From: a bacterium
GTDB lineage: Bacteria; UBA9089; JAHJRX01
Reading direction: 5' to 3'
DNA length: 7,150 bases
Assembly (NCBI GenBank): GCA_030017825.1
Contig: JASEGW010000073.1
Location: forward strand, 1 to 7,150
Shown: positions 1-6,700 of the stretch, piece by piece
Numbering within the stretch: position 1 is the first letter of the stretch
How the letters are laid out: every line of letters begins with the position of its first letter
The notes under the pieces: generated by a model
Databases searched by the model: none
Seen by the model: the letters and a program-made list of their open reading frames with translations, nothing else
What the model was told of the DNA's origin: nothing
Made by a program: the position numbers and the translations under genes

Positions 1-294
1 GGAATTATAGCATTTTTGTAAAATAACTGATTTATTTCGCAGTAAGTCTAATATACCAGTCTTCTTTTCCTCTTGGGGTTCCCCAATCCTAACAAAATCA
101 CCCAAGCTCTCATTTACTACTTGATCTACTAAGTCCAAGTCAACTATTAATCCTCGTTCATTTATATAAATGAAGACATCCCCTGCTTTTACTTTTTCAC
201 CTTTCCCTATTGGTGAGTTTACCGTTAAAAATATACCTTGTTCGGCGTTAACAATTTTAAAATAACCGTCTAAATCTAAGTTTCCTTCACTCAT
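1..294 (-). CDS. fapA: FapA / DUF342 family protein, N-terminal 98 codons (3' end outside the window)
   Basis: The frame is open from an ATG at 294 to the window edge, so only the first 98 residues are seen. It begins MSEGNLDLDGYFKIVN and continues with a short beta-rich stretch (IFLTVNSPIGKGEKVKAGDV), then INERGLIVDLDLVDQVV and a charged segment. This pattern, DGYFKI followed by a 'growing number' segment ending in G-I/L-V-x-x-D, is how the N-terminal domain of DUF342/FapA proteins starts. FapA family members are large cytoplasmic proteins with a right-handed beta-helix core. The Vibrio member binds EIIA-Glc and takes part in polar flagellar assembly; most others are uncharacterised. The gene starts 10 bases after the sigma-factor stop and has a strong GGAGGAG site, so it is almost certainly co-transcribed with it. 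Sigma-28/DUF342 adjacency is common in low-GC anaerobes. The beta-helix region is not in view, so the family call rests on the N-terminus and the neighbour. Confidence 0.72.
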   Translation of the reverse strand, partial: MSEGNLDLDGYFKIVNAEQGIFLTVNSPIGKGEKVKAGDVFIYINERGLIVDLDLVDQVVNESLGDFVRIGEPQEEKKTGILDLLRNKSVILQKCYNS

Positions 295-296
295 TT

Positions 297-303
297 CTCC
301 TCC
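297..303 (-). promoter_or_regulatory. Ribosome binding site of the FapA gene
   Basis: The minus strand reads GGAGGAG directly before AAATG. Counting from the GGAGG core the spacer is four bases, rather short. It lies immediately after the TAA of the sigma gene (305-307), which fits coupled translation of the two genes. It supports ATG 294 as the start. Confidence 0.75.
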
Positions 304-304
304 A

Positions 305-1105
305 TTAGCTAATGACTCCTCTAAAAGCAGCTCTATGTTTACTAAGATAACCACGTAACCTTAAAATTATTTTAGTATGTAGTTGAGATACTCGAGATTC
401 AGTAATACCTAACACCTCGCCAATTTCCTTTAAGGTAAGCTCTTCATAATAATAAAGAGCAATTACCTCTCTCTCTCGTTGAGGTAGCTTTTCTATAGCT
501 TTTACCAATAATCTTTTAGCTTCTTCTTTTTCGGCAATAACTTCGGGAGTTTCGCTTATAGGACCTTCCAGTGTATCCATTAAAGACATTTCATCATTGT
601 CACTAACAGGACATATATCATCCAAAGATAAAAGAGTAGTTCCGCTTACTTCTACCACTAATTGATTCAATTCTTTTATGTCTATTCCTATCTCTGCAGC
701 CACTTCTTCATCTGTAGCTGCCCTTCCTAACTTATATTCTAAATTTGCATAAGATGCTTCTAATATCTTACTTTTTTGACGAACAGAACGAGGAATCCAA
801 TCAATCTGACGAAGTTCATCAAATATAGCTCCTCGAATTCGTTGAGTAGCATAAGTTTTAAACTTTGTATTTTGAGCAAGATCAAATTTTTCAATAGCAT
901 CAATTAATCCTATAATTCCATAGTGAACTAAATCTTCAAATTCTACTGTAGGAGGAGTGCTAATTGCAATCCTACCTGCCATATATTTTACTAAAGGAGC
1001 ATATCTAAGAATAATTTCTTCTCTTAAATCTTCTTTAAGGGCTTCATCATTAGATTCTTTATATTTTCTCCATAACTCCTCTTCTTTCATTTTTGTTTTC
1101 ACCAT
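305..1105 (-). CDS. RNA polymerase sigma factor, FliA/WhiG (sigma-28) family
   Basis: A 266-residue alternative sigma factor, about the usual length for FliA/SigD/WhiG. It would direct core RNA polymerase to sigma-28-type promoters, classically flagellar, chemotaxis or, for WhiG, sporulation genes. Region 2 spans about residues 32-103 (RYAPLVKYMAGRIA, then DLVHYGIIGLIDAIEKFD, then FKTYATQRIRGAIFDELR) and ends in the family signature DWIPRSVRQK. Region 3 covers about 112-180, with LGRAATDEEVAAEIGI. Region 4 covers about 200-253, with LPQREREVIALYYYEELTLKEIG and a helix-turn-helix ending ITESRVSQLHTKI. All regions are present and it looks functional. No sigma-1.1 region is seen, as expected. 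It lies 45 bases after the upstream gene and 10 bases before fapA. The ATG at 1105 is four bases from AAGGAG; the GTG at 1102, with a seven-base spacer, is an equally good start. No anti-sigma factor (FlgM-like) is visible nearby. FliA and WhiG cannot be told apart from this window. Confidence 0.95.
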   Translation of the reverse strand: MVKTKMKEEELWRKYKESNDEALKEDLREEIILRYAPLVKYMAGRIAISTPPTVEFEDLVHYGIIGLIDAIEKFDLAQNTKFKTYATQRIRGAIFDELRQIDWIPRSVRQKSKILEASYANLEYKLGRAATDEEVAAEIGIDIKELNQLVVEVSGTTLLSLDDICPVSDNDEMSLMDTLEGPISETPEVIAEKEEAKRLLVKAIEKLPQREREVIALYYYEELTLKEIGEVLGITESRVSQLHTKIILRLRGYLSKHRAAFRGVIS

Positions 1106-1109
1106 ATAA

Positions 1110-1115
1110 CTCCTT
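1110..1115 (-). promoter_or_regulatory. Ribosome binding site of the sigma-factor gene
   Basis: The minus strand reads AAGGAG, then TTAT, then ATG GTG. The spacing is four bases to the ATG (1105) and seven to the GTG (1102). The site is clear but leaves the exact start ambiguous by one codon. The next in-frame ATG (codon 6) is too far away. Confidence 0.7.
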
Positions 1116-1150
1116 GCAAGTTATTTTTAAGAAACCCCTTTACAATTAAA

Positions 1151-2233
1151 TCACAATTTTGCCATCAACATAAATAATAATAATATCATTATTAGCAAAA
1201 TTGCTACATCTATGGGTCTTAAAGGTAAAGATGGTATTTTCTCTTTAATCGCAGGAATATTAATCCTGCTTAACATATCTTTTTTCTTAACCAAAGGCCT
1301 TTCAACAGATATTTTAATTTTAGCACTTTTAGAGATTAATGTCTCTCCGTAAACTCCATGACCATATTTTAGCATTACTCTAACTTTGTCCATTTCTGTT
1401 GGAATAATACTTTCTATATAAGCTATAATAGGTATAATCTGGTCCTTACGATTAGCTCCCATTAATTCAGCCAAATATTGACCAATGCCAGTAGTATCAA
1501 TTATTTTTGCCGCTACTCGATCACCAGATTTCAATTCGGAAACTAAAACACCACTTACTGGAGAAAGCACCAAAGCTGTTTGGAGAATTATTTTAGAAGC
1601 AGAAGTATCTATGCCTTGTTTCCCTATATCCTTTTTCCCTAAGCCATCTATTTCAGATAATCCTTTTCCTCCTGTAAATGGTTTCTCTGAACCTGTCATT
1701 TGGTCAATACTTAGAACCATTTCTATATTCGGATCATCCAAAGTTTTGCCAATTTTAACACTAAGAATTCCTTTTAATTTATCTACATCATTGGAACCTA
1801 AAAGAATAAAAATATTTGCCTTTTCCTCGCTGTTAAATAAGTCTATAATACCATGATGAAGTTTAGACATGTTTCTATTCGAAAGCTCACTTTTTCTAAC
1901 ACTGACACTATTAATGACTCTCTCAAACTTATCCCAATTAGAATCCACATCACACTGACAAAGTAAAGCATTTCTAGTTACTATTACCTCTAATTTTTCA
2001 AGTTCTTTGGTAGTATTATTGGCCTGAATTAAAAATAGACCAAATAATTTTTCAGTTTTACAAGCAAATCTCCCTTTAGCAATAAAGACGTTTTTGTTAG
2101 AAACAACAGTTATAATAGAAATTGCTTGCTCTACATTGCCTTCTGTTGATTCTAACACTAATTCTGCCTGTTCTTGAGTGCAACCAGTTTTGCTCATTAA
2201 TAAATATGCATTGTCCATTCTTTCATTTTCCAT
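1151..2233 (-). CDS. Uncharacterised UBA/TS-N-like protein with C-terminal membrane anchor (paralogue 2)
   Basis: I do not recognise a characterised family. From the ATG at 2233 the product is 360 residues. Residues about 8-42 contain TGCTQEQAELVLESTEGNVEQAI, the pattern of a UBA or EF-Ts N-terminal (TS-N) three-helix domain. Residues about 48-115 form a middle segment shared with the upstream paralogue (NVFIAKGRF, LFGLFLI, WDKFERVINSV). A low-complexity glycine/lysine/aspartate linker follows at about 182-212. Residues about 217-308 are the best conserved part: LSPVSGVLVSELKSGD, IDTTGIGQYLAELMGA, IIPIIAYIES, KYGHGVYGETLIS. A basic, proline-containing stretch leads to one hydrophobic helix (about 340-357) that ends only a few residues before the stop. 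There is no signal peptide, so a tail-anchored protein facing the cytoplasm is inferred. The frame can be extended to a TTG at 2251, but ATG 2233 is preferred: it overlaps the upstream stop as TAATG and fits the paralogue's length. ATG 2218 is another option. No strong Shine-Dalgarno is visible, which suggests translational coupling. Confidence 0.85.
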   Translation of the reverse strand: MENERMDNAYLLMSKTGCTQEQAELVLESTEGNVEQAISIITVVSNKNVFIAKGRFACKTEKLFGLFLIQANNTTKELEKLEVIVTRNALLCQCDVDSNWDKFERVINSVSVRKSELSNRNMSKLHHGIIDLFNSEEKANIFILLGSNDVDKLKGILSVKIGKTLDDPNIEMVLSIDQMTGSEKPFTGGKGLSEIDGLGKKDIGKQGIDTSASKIILQTALVLSPVSGVLVSELKSGDRVAAKIIDTTGIGQYLAELMGANRKDQIIPIIAYIESIIPTEMDKVRVMLKYGHGVYGETLISKSAKIKISVERPLVKKKDMLSRINIPAIKEKIPSLPLRPIDVAILLIMILLLFMLMAKL

Positions 2234-3285
2234 TATTTTAAAACCGTCCAAAAAAATAAGAATAAAAACAATATAACTAAAACAAAAAGCAGGCTTTCAG
2301 AAAACATCTTTTTATTTTCAAGCTCTCTTGCTTCAGAAGTTAAAGATGCCTTTTCTCCTTCTACTTCAGTAAACAATTTAACTATATTTACTTCATTAGA
2401 AATTATAGCCTCTCCAAATATTCCACATCCAATTTTAACTGTAAACCTTATCTTGTCTCCTTCTAAATTCTCTATATTATATATACGAGAAATAACAGGA
2501 ATTAACTTTTCCCCTTTCTTAGCTCCCATTAATTCAGCTAAGTATAATCCTAAATCTGTCTTATCTACAATATAAGTTAAGATTTGATCATCTATCTTTA
2601 AATCTATTACGTTAATACCACTTACCGGAGCAATTACTGGAGCTAATTTTAAGACTACCTCTTTTTTTTCTTCTTTGGGCACACCTTCTTCTACTTTTTC
2701 TTTTTCCTCTTCACTACTGCCTTCTTTCAATCTAATACCAAAAGAAGTAAATGAGCTTATATTATCTACTTCTATTTCTGTATCTATAGCTGTATCTTTA
2801 ATAATATTGCCAATATTTGATATTAAGCAATCTTTAAAATTATCTAAATCTAACTTTTTTAAACATTCAAATAACTTTTTTTTAGTAATAGTTTTTAAAA
2901 ATATATCTTTTAACCCAGATTCCAAATGTAAATATAAACTCTCTGCTCCTTCTTTTTTCTTTAAATTTACCCGAGCTAACTCTCGATCAAAAATATCCCA
3001 GCGATTCCTAACGCTAATTTTGTAAATTTCCGGATCATATAACATCACTGCTCTTACATGATCCAATAACTCTTTAGCTTTATTTAAAGTTAAGATAAAC
3101 AACCCATAAGAATTTTTATTTTTTCCTCTAAATTTTCCCTTAACTACTATGGTATTCTTTTTGCCTACATAATTAATTAAATCAAAAGCTTTTTTGATAT
3201 TTCCTGAAACACTATTTAAGACTTGCTTAGCTTGTTGTTCGCTGCATCCTGTTTTCTCAACTAAGATTTTTATCTTTTCGTCCAT
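2233..3285 (-). CDS. Uncharacterised UBA/TS-N-like protein with C-terminal membrane anchor (paralogue 1)
   Basis: First of two tandem paralogues, 350 residues from the ATG at 3285; function unknown. Residues about 1-40 hold KTGCSEQQAKQVLNSVSGNIKKAF, matching the UBA/TS-N helical pattern. A middle segment at about 41-105 (TIVVKGKFRGK, SYGLFIL, WDIFDRELARV) aligns with the second paralogue. Next come a lysine-rich helical stretch (about 106-165) and a highly charged Glu/Lys linker (about 186-209). The shared C-terminal domain is at about 214-303: IAPVSGINVIDLKIDD, VDKTDLGLYLAELMGA, LIPVISRIYN, KIGCGIFGEAIIS. Residues about 331-347 form a single strongly hydrophobic helix just before the C-terminus, suggesting a tail-anchored cytoplasmic protein. 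The PVSG and GD motifs faintly recall barrel-sandwich folds, but the lysine or histidine of a lipoyl/biotinyl domain is not evident. AGGTGG lies just ahead of ATG 3285; the GTG at 3291 overlaps that site and is less likely. It heads an apparent operon with paralogue 2, the sigma gene and fapA, which suggests a linked role, unproven. Confidence 0.87.
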   Translation of the reverse strand: MDEKIKILVEKTGCSEQQAKQVLNSVSGNIKKAFDLINYVGKKNTIVVKGKFRGKNKNSYGLFILTLNKAKELLDHVRAVMLYDPEIYKISVRNRWDIFDRELARVNLKKKEGAESLYLHLESGLKDIFLKTITKKKLFECLKKLDLDNFKDCLISNIGNIIKDTAIDTEIEVDNISSFTSFGIRLKEGSSEEEKEKVEEGVPKEEKKEVVLKLAPVIAPVSGINVIDLKIDDQILTYIVDKTDLGLYLAELMGAKKGEKLIPVISRIYNIENLEGDKIRFTVKIGCGIFGEAIISNEVNIVKLFTEVEGEKASLTSEARELENKKMFSESLLFVLVILFLFLFFWTVLK

Positions 3286-3287
3286 AT

Positions 3288-3293
3288 CCACCT
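3288..3293 (-). promoter_or_regulatory. Ribosome binding site deciding the start of paralogue 1
   Basis: The minus strand reads AGGTGG, then AT, then ATG. From the AGG core the spacer to ATG 3285 is five bases. A possible GTG start at 3291 lies inside this site, so ATG 3285 is the better start. Confidence 0.6.
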
Positions 3294-3374
3294 AAAAACA
3301 ATAAAACTGTTTTACCAAAAACACTTATGCTTAATAGTGTCTTTGCCTTAAGCAAAATGTAAATTCTAAATATC

Positions 3375-3401
3375 TTATCAAGGTGGTGTTAAGTTATTCT
3401 A
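3375..3401 (-). promoter_or_regulatory. Weak candidate sigma-28-type promoter
   Basis: The minus strand reads TAGA (3401-3398), exactly 15 bases, then CTTGATAA (3382-3375). The FliA/SigD consensus is TAAA-N15-GCCGATAA, so three of four -35 bases, the exact spacing and the GATAA half of the -10 element match, while the GCC does not. It lies about 90 bases before ATG 3285, in an operon that encodes a sigma-28 family factor, which would allow autoregulation. In AT-rich DNA a match this weak could be chance. Confidence 0.2.
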
Positions 3402-3445
3402 AGTCACAGATAAATACAGGTATCCATAGATTTCTCAATTATTTT

Positions 3446-3457
3446 ACTATTCAGCAT
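3446..3457 (+). repeat. Solitary copy of the miniature-element end motif
   Basis: ACTATTCAGCAT here is identical to 3544-3555, the left end of the miniature element, and in the same orientation. Extended outward to the full 14-bp terminal repeat it matches at 12 of 14 positions (TTT instead of GTA at the outer edge, with the T shared). No partner end or target duplication is found beside it, so it may be a decayed end of an older related insertion or a coincidence. Confidence 0.45.
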
Positions 3458-3532
3458 TCATTTGTATTACTCTTTAGTTAATTCTATTTCTCTAATATAT
3501 CTAAAAATAGAGGAATTTTTGTACAATTAAAT

Positions 3533-3540
3533 CAATAATA
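3533..3540. repeat. Left target site duplication (CAATAATA)
   Basis: This octamer directly abuts the left terminal repeat of the miniature element and is repeated exactly at 3695-3702 against the right terminal repeat. The match ends at eight bases on both sides. It marks a transposase-made staggered cut. Confidence 0.85.
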
Positions 3541-3694
3541 GTAACTATTCAGCATAAACCTAAGTTTAAAAATTAGTATTTCTGAGCATTAATTGAAATT
3601 TTTCGTTAAGATTTTAATTTGACGAAGAAATATTAATTTTTAAATTTCGCACTAAGGAAATATGTTGTTACATCGAGCATTGCTGAATAGTTAC
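3541..3694. mobile_element. 154-bp miniature inverted-repeat element (MITE), IS66-like ends
   Basis: The element begins GTAACTATTCAGCA (3541-3554) and ends with the exact reverse complement TGCTGAATAGTTAC (3681-3694), a perfect 14-bp terminal inverted repeat. It is flanked by a perfect 8-bp direct repeat (3533-3540 and 3695-3702). It contains no open frame of note, so it cannot encode a transposase and would have to be moved in trans. Ends starting GTAA together with 8-bp target duplications are the documented hallmarks of the IS66 family, so I infer an IS66-derived non-autonomous element. Inside, 3565-3583 pairs with 3626-3644 at 18 of 19 positions, and 3591-3599 pairs with 3611-3619 (one G-T pair), so the interior folds into a nested long hairpin. 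The intact ends and duplication suggest a fairly recent insertion. It separates mfd from the paralogue/sigma operon and breaks no gene. Confidence 0.82.
3565..3644. repeat. Internal nested inverted repeat of the miniature element
   Basis: Arms 3565-3583 (TTTAAAAATTAGTATTTCT) and 3626-3644 (AGAAATATTAATTTTTAAA) are complementary at 18 of 19 positions. A second stem, 3591-3599 with 3611-3619, lies within the loop. A transcript through the element would form a stable AT-rich stem-loop despite low GC. Confidence 0.7.
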
Positions 3695-3702
3695 CAATAA
3701 TA
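3695..3702. repeat. Right target site duplication (CAATAATA)
   Basis: Exact copy of 3533-3540, immediately outside the right terminal repeat. Its last base overlaps the first base of the hairpin at 3702-3733, so the element inserted right at the edge of that hairpin. Confidence 0.85.
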
Positions 3703-3738
3703 ATACTTAAACTTTTTTATTCAGTTAAGTATTTTTTT
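3702..3738 (+). terminator. AT-only hairpin with T tract, possible factor-independent terminator
   Basis: Plus-strand AATACTTAA (3702-3710) pairs perfectly with TTAAGTATT (3725-3733) around a 14-base loop, and five further T bases follow (3734-3738). The nine-pair stem has only one G-C pair. The T tract is correctly placed only for plus-strand transcripts. On the minus strand, where mfd would need a terminator, the same stem is followed by ATTATTG with no clean U run. It may serve mfd weakly or be a processing or protective stem. No plus-strand gene here needs it. Confidence 0.35.
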
Positions 3739-3791
3739 ACTACTATTTTATCTTTTATTAGATATACTTATCTATTCTAAAGAGTAACATA

Positions 3792-6700
3792 TTAGCTTAA
3801 TTCATGCAAGATATTTTTTATTAAACCTACATTGCTCTTAATGTTTATCACCTTTAAAATATTTTGTTCATTAGGATCTAATTTTAAATTAGAATTGCTT
3901 TGAATTAATTTAATTAATTTTGAAATTACTTTATCCTCTCCCTTCGCAAATTTTATCCAAGCTTCATTCTTTATAATAGTCACTGATTCTACTTTTATCT
4001 CTTTGGCTATAATCTTCATCTCAATAATCTCTAATAAATTATAAATTTCTTTAGGTATTTCTCTAAATCTATCTTTTAACTCTTTCTTATATTCCTCTAA
4101 CTCATTTATGCTTTCCAGGGAAGCCATCTTTCTATACATAATCTGTCTTCTCTTGGAATCAGATACAATATTTTCTGGAATATAAGCATCAATACCCAAA
4201 TCAATTTTTGGGTTTATTTCAACAGGAATGCTTTCTCCCTTAATCATAGCTATTTCCTGAGATAAAAGCTTGCAGTATAAATCAAATCCTACCGCTAAAA
4301 TATTTCCATGCTGCTCTGAACCTAAAATATTTCCTGCTCCCCGAATTTCCAAATCTCTCATGGCAATCTTAAACCCAGAACCTAATTCTGTGCATTCCAT
4401 AATTGCTTTTAATCTTTCCTGGGCTACCTTAGATAAAACCTTTTGTTCTGGATATAATAAATAAGCATAAGCAATATGTTTAGCTCTTCCTACTCGTCCT
4501 CTCAGTTGGTAGAGTTGGGATAATCCAAATTCATGAGCATTATTAATAATTATAGTATTTACCGAAGGAATATCTAAACCTGATTCAATAATAGAAGTAG
4601 AAAGAAGGAGATCGTATTCTTTCTTTACAAATCTTATCATTACCTTCTCTAGCTCTTTTTCAGACATTTGTCCATGAGCTATGGCAATATTAATTTCAGG
4701 CATTGAAGAAGACAAACAATAATACATATTTTCTATGGTAGCCACTTTGTTATGAACAAAATAGATTTGTCCTCCCCGATCTAATTCTCTTAATATAGCT
4801 TTCCTTACAATATTCTCATCAAATTTTGTAATTAAGGTTCGTATTGGAAGACGATCTGGAGGTGGAGTATTAATAATACTCATATCCCTAATTCCTACCA
4901 AAGACATATGGAGGGTTCGAGGAATAGGAGTAGCTGTTAATGATAATACATCAACATTTTTATGAAGTTTTTTAATCTTTTCCTTGTGAGATACTCCAAA
5001 TCTCTGTTCTTCATCTATTACTAACAACCCCAAATTTTTATAAGCTACATCTTTTTGAAGTAGTCTATGGGTACCAATAACTATATCTATCTTTCCTTGT
5101 TTAAGTTCTTCGATAATCCTTTTTTGTTCTTTGGAGGTTCTAAATCTACTTATCATCTCCACACAAATAGGAAAATCTTTAAATCGCTCTTTAAATGTTA
5201 AATAATGCTGTTGAGCTAAAATAGTGGTGGGAACTAATACTTCTACCTGCTTATTACTTACTGCTGCTTTAAAAGCTGCTCTCATAGCCACTTCTGTTTT
5301 TCCATAGCCCACATCTCCACAAACTAATCTATCCATAGGAGAAGAGCATTCCATATCCTTCTTTACTTCTATAATAGTTCTTAGCTGATCATCTGTCTCT
5401 TCATAAATAAAACTTTCCTCAAACTCATATTGCCATTTGGAATCTTTAGAAAAGGATGTTCCAGGAATAGTTTTACGATAAGCATATAATTCTAAAAGTT
5501 CCTTAGCAATTTTTTGGACAGCTTTCTTAACCCTTTTTTTAGTCTGTTCCCAAAGGTTTCCACCCAAAGGATAAATGCGAGGATTCTCTTCTCCTATATA
5601 TTTTTCTATTAAATGCATTTGGTCCAAAGGAAGATATATCTTATCATTATTAGCATATTCTATTGCCAAATAATCTCTTTTAACTCCCTGAGATTCCATA
5701 CTTTTAATTCCCAAGTATCTTCCAATGCCATAACTTACATGCACCACATAATCCTTAACATCTAATTCCCTATAATCCTTAACAAAGGTTTTCTCTACTT
5801 CTTTGTATTTCCTCTTAGGAATCTTTAATCTTCCCCATATCTCTTGTTCGGTAATTATGACTATCTTAATCTCTTCTATTAGAAAACCATGCGAAATAGT
5901 CTTCTCTTCAATAATTTTAATCTTTATATCATCTTTATTAATATCTTTATTTTCCTGTATTAAGTTCAATATCCTTTCTTTGTGACTTTCTAATTTTACT
6001 AAAATTACAACCTCATAACCCTCTTCTTGCCATTTTAATAAATCTTCCATAAATAAATCAAAAGCTCCTGTATAATTCTTAGGAGAACTTATAAAATTAA
6101 AAAATGTTTCTGTAGTTTTTATGTTTTCATTATCAATTAATAAAGTATGTATTTTAGAATATTTTAATAGATCGTTCTCAATATCTTTTGTACTAACAAA
6201 AACTTCAGAAGGGCAAGGTACTTTTTCTTTAATTAATAATTTCTCTTGATAAAAGTCATCTATCTCCTTCTCCATATTTTTACACTGTAACCAAAATTCT
6301 GCTGCTTCATCAATCACTACCAAAGTTTCCTTTAAAAGATACTTAAAAAAAGATACCTTAGCCTTATCCTGGTCCTCTATCATATATTCATTTCTAGGTA
6401 AAATTACAATTTCTTCAAATTGACGTATTGATCTTTGAGTAAAAATATCAAACTCCCTAATAGATTCTATAGAATCTCCAAAAAACTCTATTCTCACTGG
6501 AAAATCTGCTGGAGAATAAATATCTATAATGCCTCCTTGCACTCTGAAATATCCTTCTTCATCCACTTGTTCACTTCGTTCATACCCAAAACTAACTAGC
6601 TTCCTTACCAAAACATCTCTATCGATTTCCTTATTTTTCTTAATAATTATTTTCTTAGAACTTAAATCTTTGGCAGGTATTATCTTATAAGAAATTGATC

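Larger units (their letters stand above)
3286..3532. other. Gene-free leader region upstream of the paralogue/sigma/fapA genes
   Basis: No open frame of credible length and no RNA gene is recognisable here. It should hold the promoter of the downstream minus-strand genes. The only signals I can point to are the ribosome binding site next to ATG 3285, a weak sigma-28-like match at 3375-3401, a short imperfect palindrome around 3343-3356 (TTTGC-CTTAA-GCAAA region), and a solitary copy of the transposon-end motif at 3446-3457. No convincing sigma-70 -35/-10 pair with standard spacing stands out. Confidence 0.5.

Noticed and set aside
1485..1856. Plus-strand open frame of 123 codons inside paralogue 2
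   Set aside because: It lies wholly opposite a well-supported minus-strand gene that has a paralogue. Its translation shows no domain pattern, and it is explained as an antisense shadow.
2675..3025. Plus-strand open frame of 116 codons inside paralogue 1
   Set aside because: Antisense to a conserved gene. It is rich in Ser and Phe, as expected from the complement of Glu/Lys codons.
2850..3285. Paralogue 1 as a fragment of elongation factor Ts
   Set aside because: Only the first 40 or so residues resemble the TS-N domain. The EF-Ts core is absent, and a different conserved domain plus a membrane helix follow.
3446..3694. Three occurrences of the ACTATTCAGCA motif as a possible CRISPR or regulatory repeat array
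   Set aside because: Spacing is irregular and one copy is inverted. The last two are fully explained as the terminal repeats of one element flanked by a target duplication.
4270..5985. Two short plus-strand open frames (4270-4464 and 5803-5985) within mfd
   Set aside because: Both are antisense to conserved Mfd sequence, and neither has a recognisable ribosome binding site or motif.
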